Shown here: positions 40,450-49,121 of the stretch, piece after piece
Numbering within the stretch: position 1 is the stretch's first letter
How the letters are laid out: each line of letters begins with the position of its first letter
Translations under genes and position numbers: made by a program
NCBI RefSeq assembly: GCF_021290985.1
Contig: NZ_JAJOYU010000001.1
Coordinates: forward strand, 62,001 to 126,000
Direction: 5' to 3'
Length of the DNA stretch: 64,000 nt
Origin: Rheinheimera soli
GTDB taxonomy: Bacteria; Pseudomonadota; Gammaproteobacteria; Enterobacterales; Alteromonadaceae
Notes under the pieces: generated by a model
Told to the model about the DNA's origin: nothing
Database searches by the model: none
The model's input: only the letters and a program-made list of their open reading frames with translations

Positions 40450-40931
40450 TGATGTTTCTCCTGATAAAAATCCAACATGTTTTGTTCAACTTCCTGCGAA
40501 AAGGCTTTGGTTTTGACTGCATAGGCCTGCAAAAATCGGTCTTCCTCTGTCTGTGGCACCCAGGCTGGCACAGCGGCCGTATTGCCTTCAGCATCAAGCG
40601 CAACAAAACTGATAATACAGTGGTTGGTTTCCAGCATGTCACCGCCTTTGGTATCACCAGAGCGCACCTGCACCAGCACATGCATACTGGTATTGCCTGT
40701 GTAGACAATACGGGCGATCAGCTCCACCTGATGCCCCACCAGAATAGGCCGGCGAAACCTGATAGTGCCCACAGAGATGGTGACACAATACAAACCACTC
40801 CAGCCGGCAGCGCAAGCATAAGCGACTTGATCTATCCATTTCATCACCATACCGCCATGAACTTTGCCACCGAAGTTGACATGGGTAGGTTCTGCTAAAA
40901 ATCTAAATTCAACTTCTCTTTTACCTGACAT
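40446..40931 (-). CDS. Acyl-CoA thioesterase, hotdog fold (YciA-like)
   Basis: A 161-aa hotdog-fold thioesterase. Family features are PTHVNFGGKVHGGMVMKWIDQVAYACA (helix region with the active-site Asp area) and IRFRRPILVGHQVELIARIVYTGNTSM. The likely start is 40931 (MSGKREVEFRFLAEP) with AAGG upstream; an ATG at 40964 is possible. Hydrolyses acyl-CoA esters; chain length specificity cannot be read. It leads a two-gene unit with the secreted protein at 39922. Confidence 0.9.
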   Translation of the reverse strand: MSGKREVEFRFLAEPTHVNFGGKVHGGMVMKWIDQVAYACAAGWSGLYCVTISVGTIRFRRPILVGHQVELIARIVYTGNTSMHVLVQVRSGDTKGGDMLETNHCIISFVALDAEGNTAAVPAWVPQTEEDRFLQAYAVKTKAFSQEVEQNMLDFYQEKHQ

Positions 40932-41027
40932 CTGAAGGGGCCTTATTTTTGTTTTTCTGAGCATAGCCGTTTTAGCGGAAAAATCGAGACAAGCCGCTGT
41001 TCTGCGGCCCGTTTTATAAAATATCTG

Positions 41028-41861
41028 CTATAAAATCACTGTTTTATTGCCATGCACAAACACCCGGTCTTCGAGCACCAGTTGCAAAGCTTTACTCAAG
41101 ACGTTTTTCTCCACATCCCGCCCCGCCTTCACCATATCCATAGCGCTGTAGGTATGATCCACCGGTGTTACCAGTTGCTTGATGATAGGGCCTTCATCCA
41201 GATCATCGGTAACAAAATGAGCTGTAGCGCCAATAATTTTAACGCCTCTTTTATGCGCCTGATGATAAGGATTAGCACCAATAAAAGCGGGCAGAAAACT
41301 GTGATGAATATTGATAATGCGCTCTTTGTAGTGCGCGACAAAAGCCGGGCTTAATACCCGCATAAACTTAGCCAGCACCAGATAATCAGCCTGATAAGGG
41401 TCTATCGCCTGCTGCAAGGCCGCTTCATGCTGCTCACGGCTTAAGTTGATATGGCTGACAAAATGGTAAGGAATATCAAACTTCTCTGCCAGGCTTTGCA
41501 AATCCGGATGATTTCCCACCACAGCTGCTATGTCCAGCTTTAGCGAGCCATCGTAGACCTTCATTAAAATATCACCGAGGCAATGCGCTTCTTTGGTCAC
41601 CAGTATCACTACTTTTTTTCGCCCAGCGGCAACCAACTGACGACTGCTGCCTTTCGGTAAAGCCCGGTCTAAATCCAGCATCAAGGTTTTGTCGTTAAAA
41701 ATACCTTCGAGCTGAGTACGCATAAAAAACTGCCCTGAATCCGGATCAACATACTCCGTATTGCGGATAATATTGAGCTGGTGTTTGTAGCAGATATTGG
41801 TAATTTGTGCGATTAAACCTTTTGAATCCGGGCATTCAATTAATAAAACTTTCTTTTCCAT
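41028..41861 (-). CDS. purU: Formyltetrahydrofolate deformylase
   Basis: Hydrolyses 10-formyl-THF to formate and THF, balancing one-carbon pools and supplying formate to PurT. The 277-aa protein has an N-terminal ACT domain (VLLIECPDSKGLIAQITNIC) and a C-terminal formyltransferase domain with the catalytic Asn-His-Asp signature (INIHHSFLPAF ... THFVTDDLDEGPI-like ATAHFVTDDLDEGP). Start 41861 is the ATG six bases after AGAG; an upstream TTG is less likely. Monocistronic. Confidence 0.95.
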   Translation of the reverse strand: MEKKVLLIECPDSKGLIAQITNICYKHQLNIIRNTEYVDPDSGQFFMRTQLEGIFNDKTLMLDLDRALPKGSSRQLVAAGRKKVVILVTKEAHCLGDILMKVYDGSLKLDIAAVVGNHPDLQSLAEKFDIPYHFVSHINLSREQHEAALQQAIDPYQADYLVLAKFMRVLSPAFVAHYKERIINIHHSFLPAFIGANPYHQAHKRGVKIIGATAHFVTDDLDEGPIIKQLVTPVDHTYSAMDMVKAGRDVEKNVLSKALQLVLEDRVFVHGNKTVIL

Positions 41862-42178
41862 TATCAACTCTCGTCAAGCCATAGCAAAAACACAGCAAAG
41901 CGCTGCATAAAACAAAGTGGATTCAGGTGGTTTTGGTTGTTGTCACTTGGGTATAATCAGGCGGCTGTAACCGCTCTTTGCTGCTTACTGCGAACCTGTT
42001 ACCAATCAAAGTGGCAACAGATGATGCAATCGCCTGTTATTAATCCCAAGTTTTAACTCCGTTGTAAAGTTATTTTCAACTTCAGGCTTTTAGCACTTTG
42101 CTTGTCCTTTAACTCTTGCAACGCCATAATAGACTTCGTTTTTCGCCGTCTGCTGGCTTTTTATCTACTGAGGATCTG
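41862..42178. promoter_or_regulatory. Divergent purU/trmO intergenic region
   Basis: A 317-bp gap. A consensus -10 hexamer TATAAT sits on the plus strand at about 41952-41957 (in GGGTATAATC) with only a weak -35 match, so a rightward transcript with an untranslated leader of about 200 nt is plausible. No gene, repeat or clear riboswitch was recognised. Confidence 0.35.
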
Positions 42179-42928
42179 ATGCCCTCTTATCAAATGCAGG
42201 TGCTGGGCACCATTCGCTCACCCTACAAACAAAAATTCGCCATCCCCCGCCAGCCGGGCCTGATTGCCGAAGCTAAAGCTGAACTGGTGTTGGAAGCGGG
42301 TTATGACGATGATGCCATAGTACGGGGCATTGAAGCCTTTAGTCATTTATGGCTGGTGTTTGTATTTCATGAAACCGCAGACAAAGGCTGGTCACCGCTG
42401 GTGCGGCCGCCGCGTTTGGGTGGCAATGAAAAAAAAGGCGTTTTTGCCACCCGCGCCACATTCAGACCAAACCCAATTGGCCTTTCTGTCGTAAAACTTG
42501 AAGGCGTAGTGCGTAAACAAGGCCGTTTGATCATTCAATTGTCCGGTGTAGATCTGCTGGATGGCACGCCCATACTGGATATTAAACCTTACCTGCCTTA
42601 TGCCGATGCCTTGCCGGATGCAGCAGGTGGTTTTGCCGACGCGGCACCAGAAACGGACATGACGGTCAGTTTTGAACCTGCAGTGCTGGAATTTTGTCAG
42701 CGGCAAAAAGATCAGCCGGAATTAGCAGTATTGATAGAAAAGGTGTTAAAACAAGACCCGCGCCCTCCTTACAAAAAACAAAAAGCGGAGCAACAAAGCT
42801 ACGGCATGACGCTGTATCACTTTAATATCAAATGGACAGTGAACGGAGTACACAATCATGTTACAGAAATCAGGCATGTCAAAGAAAAACAACAGGATCA
42901 TGAAGTTCAGCCTCTGTCTGACTCTTAG
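42179..42928 (+). CDS. trmO: tRNA (N6-threonylcarbamoyladenosine(37)-N6)-methyltransferase TrmO
   Basis: Adds a methyl group to t6A37 of tRNA-Thr using SAM. The 249-aa protein (start 42179, GAGG five bases upstream) begins with the beta-barrel TsaA domain: VLGTIRSPYKQKFAIPRQPG, FSHLWLVFVFHE, and TRATFRPNPIGLSVVKLEGV. The C-terminal part ends at NIKWTVNGVHNHVTEI in relatives as remembered; here about 18 more residues follow, overlapping the next gene by up to 71 bp. Confidence 0.92.
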   Translation: MPSYQMQVLGTIRSPYKQKFAIPRQPGLIAEAKAELVLEAGYDDDAIVRGIEAFSHLWLVFVFHETADKGWSPLVRPPRLGGNEKKGVFATRATFRPNPIGLSVVKLEGVVRKQGRLIIQLSGVDLLDGTPILDIKPYLPYADALPDAAGGFADAAPETDMTVSFEPAVLEFCQRQKDQPELAVLIEKVLKQDPRPPYKKQKAEQQSYGMTLYHFNIKWTVNGVHNHVTEIRHVKEKQQDHEVQPLSDS

Positions 42929-43952
42929 CGCACCTTTATGGCTTCATGCTGCTGAGTTACCGGCCTTACCTGAAGCCGTCAGTAATAATCTGGTGATGAG
43001 CACCAGCGTAGCAGGCCGCACTTATGTCAGCAGCTTTATGGGGCTTTCTTCAGGGAAAACCCATGCCGATGTCCATAACAGAGTCTGGCAATGGACTGTA
43101 GGTGAACCCACCTGGCTGAAAGCCCCTGTAGTTCCGAGCCGCCAACGTTTAAGTGGCCGGTTAGCCAGTTCTGGCGTGACCTTACAAAATCACTTTTTTA
43201 TATTTGGTGGCTACACAGTAGCGGCCAATGGCACTGAAGTATCCAGTAGCGAAGGCTACCGTTACAGCCCCGTCACCAAGGCCTATAACAAACTGCCAGA
43301 TATGCCGGTGGCTGTGGATGACAGTGTGGCTTTGGCCTACAAAAACAGATATATCTATCTGGCGAGCGGCTGGTCTCAGGATGGCAATGTTAACTTAGTA
43401 CAGCTGTTTGATAACTTCACGCAGAAATGGAGTCAGGCGACACCTTTTCCAGGCACCCCGACTTTTGGCCTCGCAGGCGCGTTATCAGGCCAGCATATGC
43501 TGTTGTGTGATGGCGTAAAAGTTAATTATCAGACCTTGCCACGCCAGTATGAAACCGAAGCTCAATGCTGGTTAGGTGAAATCAATGCATCCAACGCCAA
43601 CCGTATCAGTTGGCAGCAAATTCAGCACCCAACAGGCAAAGCCCGTTATCGTATGGCGGCGGCGGCCGTGAAGCAGGATGGTAAAGACTTGATTGTGTTT
43701 ATTGGCGGCAGCGAAACCGCTTATAACTACAATGGCATAGGCTATAACGGCACTCCGGCAGAGCCTTCAGCTCAAGTCTGGGCTTATTCAATAACAGACA
43801 AAAACTGGCTAAAAGCTGAAAATACCACTGCGGTGATGGATTTACGCACACTAGTGAGCATGAACAACGAGCTCTATAGCTTAGGTGGCATGGTCGCAGG
43901 ACAAAATCTGACCGCAGAGTGGATAAAACATCAGATTAAGCTATTGCCCTAG
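42858..43952 (+). CDS. Secreted kelch-repeat protein (first of two)
   Basis: A protein of up to 364 aa with a signal peptide (MKFSLCLTLSAPLWLHAAEL) and about five kelch motifs forming a beta-propeller (FFIFGGYTVAANG; YIYLASGWSQDG; LIVFIGGSETAY; LYSLGGMVAGQ). The start at 42858 has GGAG nine bases upstream; ATGs at 42876 and 42900 are alternatives, the last giving a more compact signal peptide. It overlaps the end of trmO. Kelch propellers in this setting are similar to N-acetylneuraminate epimerase-type folds, but no sialic acid genes are near. A second kelch protein lies at 48067. Confidence 0.8.
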   Translation: MLQKSGMSKKNNRIMKFSLCLTLSAPLWLHAAELPALPEAVSNNLVMSTSVAGRTYVSSFMGLSSGKTHADVHNRVWQWTVGEPTWLKAPVVPSRQRLSGRLASSGVTLQNHFFIFGGYTVAANGTEVSSSEGYRYSPVTKAYNKLPDMPVAVDDSVALAYKNRYIYLASGWSQDGNVNLVQLFDNFTQKWSQATPFPGTPTFGLAGALSGQHMLLCDGVKVNYQTLPRQYETEAQCWLGEINASNANRISWQQIQHPTGKARYRMAAAAVKQDGKDLIVFIGGSETAYNYNGIGYNGTPAEPSAQVWAYSITDKNWLKAENTTAVMDLRTLVSMNNELYSLGGMVAGQNLTAEWIKHQIKLLP

Positions 43953-44021
43953 TAACGACCTTGCTAGAATACGGTCAATTTCCAAAGCAATTAAACTTAA
44001 AAAACACGGAACTATTTATTT

Positions 44022-45794
44022 ATGCGGACAAGTCAGTATTTACTCTCCACTATGAAAGAAACCCCGGCCGATGCCGAAATTATCAGCCATCAATTGATGT
44101 TACGTGCCGGTATGGTACGTCGTCTGGCATCAGGTTTATATACCTGGTTGCCCAGTGGTTTGCGGGTTTTGCGTAAAGTTGAGAACATTGTCCGCGAAGA
44201 AATGAACAAAGCCGGTGCCATCGAAATATTAATGCCTGTAGTACAGCATGCTGAACTGTGGCAGGAGTCGGGTCGCTGGGAAAAGATGGACGCTGAACTG
44301 CTGCGTTTTAAAGACCGTCACCAGCGTGACTTTGTGCTTGGTCCAACGCACGAAGAAGTAGTAACTGATTTAGTCCGTAAAGAAATCAGCAGCTACAAAC
44401 AACTGCCTATTAATTTGTACCAAATTCAAACCAAATTCCGTGACGAACGTCGTCCACGTTTTGGTGTGATGCGTGCCCGCGAATTTTTAATGAAAGACGC
44501 CTACTCTTTCCACTTAAGCCAGGAAAGTTTGCAGCAAACCTATGACGCTATGTATCAGGCCTACTGCAATATCTTTACCCGTTTAGGTTTGGACTTCCGC
44601 CCTGTATTGGCGGACACCGGCGCTATTGGTGGCAGTATGTCACACGAATTCCATGTACTGGCAGCATCTGGCGAAGACGCTATTGTATTTTCTGATGGCA
44701 GCGATTACGCCGCCAATATCGAAAAAGCTGAAGCCCTGCCACCTCAAGGTGCTCGCCCTGCGGCGACACAAAACAAAACAGAAGTGGCAACGCCTAATGC
44801 CAAAAGCATTGAAGAGGTCTCCGCCTTTTTAGCAGTGGATGCCTCTGCTATCGCCAAAACTTTGTTGGTACAGCTGAACCCTGAACTTAGCTTTGATGAG
44901 TTAAAAGCTTTATTAGCCAATGCAGCTGCTGAAACACTGGAAAACACCTGGCGCTCTAAAGTAGTGGCTTTGGTGCTGCGTGGCGATCACGATTTAAACG
45001 AAATCAAAGCAGAAAAACACCCATTGGTGGCCTCCCCGCTGCAGTTTGCTTCAGAAGAAGATGTGATTGCTGTCACTGGTGCTAAACCAGGTTCTGTTGG
45101 CCCTGTGGCTTTAACTATTCCTGTGGTTGTAGACCATGCAGCAGCTCATTTGGCTGACTTTGTGACGGGCGCTAATAAAGACGGTTTCCACTTCACAGGA
45201 GTAAACTTCGACCGTGACATCACGGCTTATCAGGTCGCTGACTTACGTAACGTGGTCGAAGGCGATCCAAGCCCATGCGGTCAAGGCCATTTAGTCATTC
45301 GCCGTGGTATTGAAGTAGGTCATATTTTCCAGTTGGGCGACCGTTATTCATCAGCCATGAAAGCTGGCGTATTAAACGAAGAAGGCAAACACCAGATCAT
45401 GACCATGGGTTGTTATGGTGTGGGTGTGTCTCGTATTGTTGCTGCCGCTATTGAGCAAAATCATGATGAATATGGCATCAAATGGCCTGTGGCTATAGCA
45501 CCATTCCAGGTCGCTATAGTGCCAATGAATATGCACAAGTCGGTGCGTATTCAGGAAGCGGCGGAGCAGATTTACAAAGAACTGACTGCAGCTGGTTTTG
45601 AAGTACTGTTTGACGACCGCAAAGAGCGTCCTGGTGTGATGTTTGCCGATATGGAGCTGTTAGGTGTGCCGTATCACATCATAGTAGGTGAACGTAATCT
45701 GGATGAGCAGAAAGTTGAGTTGAAGAACCGCCTGACAGGTGACAAATTAATGCTGCCACTTGGCGACGTTGTAGCTCAGTTAAAATCGCTCTGA
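44022..45794 (+). CDS. proS: Proline--tRNA ligase
   Basis: Class II synthetase that charges tRNA-Pro. The 590-aa protein is of the bacterial (ProS type 1) form: [19 protein letters not shown], motif 2 region [26 protein letters not shown], an inserted YbaK-like editing domain (about 225-400, with KTLLVQ and [17 protein letters not shown] [17 protein letters not shown]), motif 3 [17 protein letters not shown] and a C-terminal anticodon-binding domain ([13 protein letters not shown] onward). Confidence 0.98.
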   Translation: MRTSQYLLSTMKETPADAEIISHQLMLRAGMVRRLASGLYTWLPSGLRVLRKVENIVREEMNKAGAIEILMPVVQHAELWQESGRWEKMDAELLRFKDRHQRDFVLGPTHEEVVTDLVRKEISSYKQLPINLYQIQTKFRDERRPRFGVMRAREFLMKDAYSFHLSQESLQQTYDAMYQAYCNIFTRLGLDFRPVLADTGAIGGSMSHEFHVLAASGEDAIVFSDGSDYAANIEKAEALPPQGARPAATQNKTEVATPNAKSIEEVSAFLAVDASAIAKTLLVQLNPELSFDELKALLANAAAETLENTWRSKVVALVLRGDHDLNEIKAEKHPLVASPLQFASEEDVIAVTGAKPGSVGPVALTIPVVVDHAAAHLADFVTGANKDGFHFTGVNFDRDITAYQVADLRNVVEGDPSPCGQGHLVIRRGIEVGHIFQLGDRYSSAMKAGVLNEEGKHQIMTMGCYGVGVSRIVAAAIEQNHDEYGIKWPVAIAPFQVAIVPMNMHKSVRIQEAAEQIYKELTAAGFEVLFDDRKERPGVMFADMELLGVPYHIIVGERNLDEQKVELKNRLTGDKLMLPLGDVVAQLKSL

Positions 45795-45853
45795 TTTTGT
45801 TGTATGTAAAAAAGGCCCTGTAGTAACGGGGCTTGTTTTTTTGGAGTCTGCCC

Positions 45854-46150
45854 ATGTATTTTAGTAGTCAGAATATTCCTGAACTCAAAGGCCTTAAGTT
45901 TGGACAGCGTATGCAGGTGATCCGTAGCGCCACAGAACAAGTGCCTATACCACAAAAACTGCTGTTGAATTTGCTCAAACTGGCTATTTTAATTCCGCTG
46001 TTTTTAGTGATAGCGCAATGGGATTCATGGCAAAGTACTGTCACCATAGCAGTGTTGCTGGCCGCTTATCCGCTACTGACCCGCCCTCTGACTTTTGCTT
46101 TATGCCGCCCCCACTTACAGCAAGCCCGTACTAAGCTGAATTTACATTAA
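45854..46150 (+). CDS. Small inner-membrane protein of unknown function
   Basis: A 98-aa protein beginning MYFSSQNIPELKGLKFGQRM with GGAG seven bases upstream. It has two hydrophobic segments (LLLNLLKLAILIPLFLVIAQW and TVTIAVLLAAYPLLTRPLTFAL) separated by a short loop, so a hairpin membrane topology is likely. Family unrecognised; DUF6170 is a guess. An imperfect hairpin with T-run after proS (about 45808-45842) lies in its leader. Confidence 0.7.
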   Translation: MYFSSQNIPELKGLKFGQRMQVIRSATEQVPIPQKLLLNLLKLAILIPLFLVIAQWDSWQSTVTIAVLLAAYPLLTRPLTFALCRPHLQQARTKLNLH

Positions 46151-46273
46151 TGCAGTTACCCTGTTACCGCAGGGTTTTGTTATTCCAACAGACAATACAG
46201 CCTCAACCTGAACTGGTTGAGGTATGCTGCATCAGATAATACTGATATGAATAAATAGGAAAAACTGTCTTTT

Positions 46274-47083
46274 ATGCTGAAGTTTTTGTGTGACATCGCT
46301 AATAGCAGTAAAGAAAGCCGCAGTTGCCCTTTACAGCAGCGGTTCAGCAAAAAACAGCAGGCAATAGCCGATCGTGAGCAGGAACTGCTGCATATTGCCA
46401 AGCAACTGGTCGAAGCTGAAGGTTATGCCAATCTGACGATGGATAAACTGACGGCAGCCAGCCCCTATTCCAAAGGCACTATCTACAATCACTTTGCCAG
46501 TAAAGAAGATGTGATCACAGCCTTGTGTAATGCCTCTTTACGACATGAAATTAGTTTATTTAAAAAAGCCCTGCAGTTTGAGGGAAACACCAGAGAAAAA
46601 GCGCTGGCGTTGCATCAGGCTTATTTATTGTCAGCGAAACTGCAACCGATTTTGTTTAGCTGTGTACTGACAGCCAAATCGCCCTGGGTCCAGGAAAAAA
46701 GCTCACCAGCTCGTTTAACTGTGCAGCAGGAGCTGGAAAAAGAAATCTCTCAGATGGTTGATGTGTTGCTGCAACAAGCCATAGCTGCCAATGAGCTGCA
46801 ACCTAAAGCCGGAGCTACAGTTGATCTGATGGCCTTTGCGAATTGGGCTATCTCCTTTGGCAGTATAGCGCTGCTGAGCAGTGCCAGTGAAACCTACAGC
46901 ATTGACCGACTGCAAGGAACTCACCCTTTTTTATTTAATTTAAACTGCATGTTAGATGGCATGAACTGGTTACCACAAAGTACTGACTGGGATTACAACC
47001 AAAGCTGGCTGCGGATTGAAAAACAGCTCTTTGCCACTGAACTGCAGCAAATATCTAAAGCTATACCAGACGTATTAAAATAG
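46274..47083 (+). CDS. TetR/AcrR family transcriptional regulator
   Basis: A 269-aa regulator with an N-terminal TetR helix-turn-helix at about residues 40-85 (ILHIAKQLVEAEGYANLTMDKLTA-like LLHIAKQLVEAEGY, then YSKGTIYNHFASKEDVITAL) and a C-terminal ligand domain of about 180 residues. Residues 1-35 are an unusual Cys/Ser/Lys-rich extension before the domain. Upstream, ATCAG / CTGAT form a small inverted repeat around 46232-46247 that could be an operator. The target is unknown; mlaA lies downstream but 160 bp away. Confidence 0.88.
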   Translation: MLKFLCDIANSSKESRSCPLQQRFSKKQQAIADREQELLHIAKQLVEAEGYANLTMDKLTAASPYSKGTIYNHFASKEDVITALCNASLRHEISLFKKALQFEGNTREKALALHQAYLLSAKLQPILFSCVLTAKSPWVQEKSSPARLTVQQELEKEISQMVDVLLQQAIAANELQPKAGATVDLMAFANWAISFGSIALLSSASETYSIDRLQGTHPFLFNLNCMLDGMNWLPQSTDWDYNQSWLRIEKQLFATELQQISKAIPDVLK

Positions 47084-47243
47084 GTTAGTCTTCCTGCTCA
47101 GGTATTTTTTTCAGGCAGATGCAACTTTTTCTTACTAATTAGTACAAATCAGTGCAGTAAAGCGGATGATCCAAATCATGCTTTACCAGTATAATCATCA
47201 ACCTGTTATCTTTATTTATCCCCAAAAAAACGGATGCAAATTT

Positions 47244-48008
47244 ATGGTCTTACGCATGAAGCCTGCTTTAGTGTCGTGCCTGGTACTGCTGATGGCAACG
47301 GGTTGCGCCAGCAAAAAAGCAGCAGACGAACAACAAGCACAAAGCAATTATCAGGATCCACGGGACCCTATCGAATCCGTTAACCGCAATATCTGGGATT
47401 TTAACTACGATGTGCTGGATGCTTATGTGCTGCGCCCCGTCACTGTAGGTTATATGACGGTCGTGCCGAAACCTGCCCGAACCGGTCTTGCTAACGTGGT
47501 TAACAACCTGAGCGAACCTGCTAGTTTCGTCAATGGATTACTGCAAGCCAAACCTAAAAGTGCAGCCATCAGCCTCGGCCGTTTTGTTTTAAACAGCACC
47601 TTAGGTTTATTTGGTTTATTTGATGTCGCAAGCCATATTGATTTAAACGCGCAAGATGAAGACTTTAATCAGACATTGGCGGTTTGGGGTGTGGGTGATG
47701 GCGGCTACCTGATGGTTCCTGCTATGGGGCCTACTACAACAAGAGGTCTGGTGGCTGGAGTGGTCGACGGGCTTTATTTCCCTTTGGGCTTGTTAAATTC
47801 AAATCTGACAATCACTCGTTTTACTCTGTCTGCGTTGGATGGTCGTGAGCAAATGATGTCGATGGAACAGTTGCTGAACGAATCAGTAGACCCATACGCC
47901 TTCATTAAAGAAGCTTATTTCCAGCGGGTTGAATTTAAAGTCTACGACGGCAATCCACCGAAAAAAGCTGAAGAAGACGAAGCTTATCTGGATGAATATT
48001 TGCCATAA
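47244..48008 (+). CDS. mlaA: Phospholipid-binding lipoprotein MlaA (VacJ)
   Basis: Outer-membrane lipoprotein that removes phospholipids from the outer leaflet and passes them to MlaC for return to the inner membrane. About 254 aa; signal and lipobox LLMATGC, then the MlaA core: DPRDPIESVNRNIWDFNYDVLDAYVLRPV, NNLSEPASFVNGLLQAKP, RFVLNSTLGLFGLFDVAS and GPTTTRGLVAGVVDG. The start is either 47244 or the ATG four codons on. The acidic tail (AEEDEAYLDEYLP) is usual. The mlaBCDEF genes are not in the window. Confidence 0.95.
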   Translation: MVLRMKPALVSCLVLLMATGCASKKAADEQQAQSNYQDPRDPIESVNRNIWDFNYDVLDAYVLRPVTVGYMTVVPKPARTGLANVVNNLSEPASFVNGLLQAKPKSAAISLGRFVLNSTLGLFGLFDVASHIDLNAQDEDFNQTLAVWGVGDGGYLMVPAMGPTTTRGLVAGVVDGLYFPLGLLNSNLTITRFTLSALDGREQMMSMEQLLNESVDPYAFIKEAYFQRVEFKVYDGNPPKKAEEDEAYLDEYLP

Positions 48009-48022
48009 CAAGCAAACATAAC

Positions 48023-48046
48023 AAAGGCCAGCCACTGCTGGCCTTT
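48023..48046. terminator. Bidirectional terminator between mlaA and kelch gene
   Basis: Perfect 10-bp stem AAAGGCCAGC / GCTGGCCTTT with a CACT loop, between two convergent genes. Confidence 0.88.
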
Positions 48047-48066
48047 TAGTTAAGCCTTAACCACTC

Positions 48067-49056
48067 TTATTGAACCACCGTCAACTCTTCCAGCACAGCA
48101 CTGCTCTGTTTTAAACCCACAGCTGCTGCACCACCTATCACATAAATACTGTTATCCATGACAACAGCACCTAAGCCATGACGTGGTATTGGCATATCTC
48201 CCTGCTGCTGCCAACTTTTTTCAGTAAAAGAATAAGCCCATACTTTGCTAAATACGCCACCTCCCTGCTGAAAAAACTCACCACCCAGTGCCCATAGCCT
48301 GCCATTGAGCACTGCTGAGGCTAAGCCAGCCTGAGCTTCCGGCATTGGTGCTAACGCCAGCCATTGCTGACTTTTTGCGTCAAAACTATGTACATCAGCT
48401 TTATTGCCAGCCTGCACTTGCCGTCCGCCCAGCAGATAACCTTTTGAGTCATAGACCACTGCTGCAGCACTATTTTTAGCTTGTGGTACTGCTGGCGCAG
48501 TTACCGTTGTTAAGCTGTCCGGATCAAAAACCCAATGTATAGCCACATCGCCCTGGTCCTGCCACTGACCATTTGCTTCAGTCGCAGGCGAGCGACCAGA
48601 AAGCAAATGAACTTTATCTTCAAGCACCCAACTGACGGTCTCACTTAACGGCTGTGGCAAACTGGCAACCTTTAACCAACGCTGCTGTTGCAGATCCAAC
48701 TTCAGTACATCAGCACTGGCACTCCAGTTGCCGCCATTGGCCTGAGTAAAACCACCAAATAAAAACAACTGCTCCTTTACAGCCACCAACTGACCATGGT
48801 GGCGCCCTTCAGGCAACGCAGGGCCATAACGCCATGTATTGCTTTTTGCATTGTAAATTTGCACTGCATCTGTCATCTGGCCCTGCTGTTTTGGCAGTTC
48901 AGAACTCAGGCCACCCGCAACATAAATTTCGCCCTGAAATACTGCCGGATAAATTTCCTGGACCGGAATTAACAGATCGGCTTTTCTTTGCCAGTTCAGG
49001 GTGCCCGCCATGAGCTGAAAACTCAGCAAGCCACACAACACATAAACTAATTTCAT
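48067..49056 (-). CDS. Secreted kelch-repeat protein (second of two)
   Basis: A 329-aa protein (start 49056, GGAG six bases upstream) with signal peptide MKLVYVLCGLLSFQLMAG and about six kelch motifs (EIYVAGGLSSELP; LFLFGGFTQANGG; VHLLSGRSPATEANG; KGYLLGGRQVQAG; LWALGGEFFQQGGG; SIYVIGGAAAVG), predicted to fold as a periplasmic beta-propeller. It resembles the protein at 42858 in plan. Downstream of a POT-type peptide transporter; the terminator between them argues for separate transcription. Confidence 0.85.
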   Translation of the reverse strand: MKLVYVLCGLLSFQLMAGTLNWQRKADLLIPVQEIYPAVFQGEIYVAGGLSSELPKQQGQMTDAVQIYNAKSNTWRYGPALPEGRHHGQLVAVKEQLFLFGGFTQANGGNWSASADVLKLDLQQQRWLKVASLPQPLSETVSWVLEDKVHLLSGRSPATEANGQWQDQGDVAIHWVFDPDSLTTVTAPAVPQAKNSAAAVVYDSKGYLLGGRQVQAGNKADVHSFDAKSQQWLALAPMPEAQAGLASAVLNGRLWALGGEFFQQGGGVFSKVWAYSFTEKSWQQQGDMPIPRHGLGAVVMDNSIYVIGGAAAVGLKQSSAVLEELTVVQ

Positions 49057-49073
49057 CTTCCACTCCAAAAAAG

Positions 49074-49102
49074 AAGGCCAGAGGATTTCTCCGTCTGGCC
49101 TT
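49074..49102 (-). terminator. Terminator after POT transporter
   Basis: Stem AAGGCCAGA / TCTGGCCTT with an 11-nt loop; read leftward it is followed by CTTTTTT. It sits 20 bp past the transporter stop and just ahead of the kelch gene's ribosome site. Confidence 0.85.
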
Positions 49103-49121
49103 TATTTATAGCTCTGCAGCT

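Noticed and set aside
45808..45842. Strong terminator after proS
   Set aside because: The stem is imperfect and short; it was mentioned in the downstream gene entry but not listed as a separate feature.
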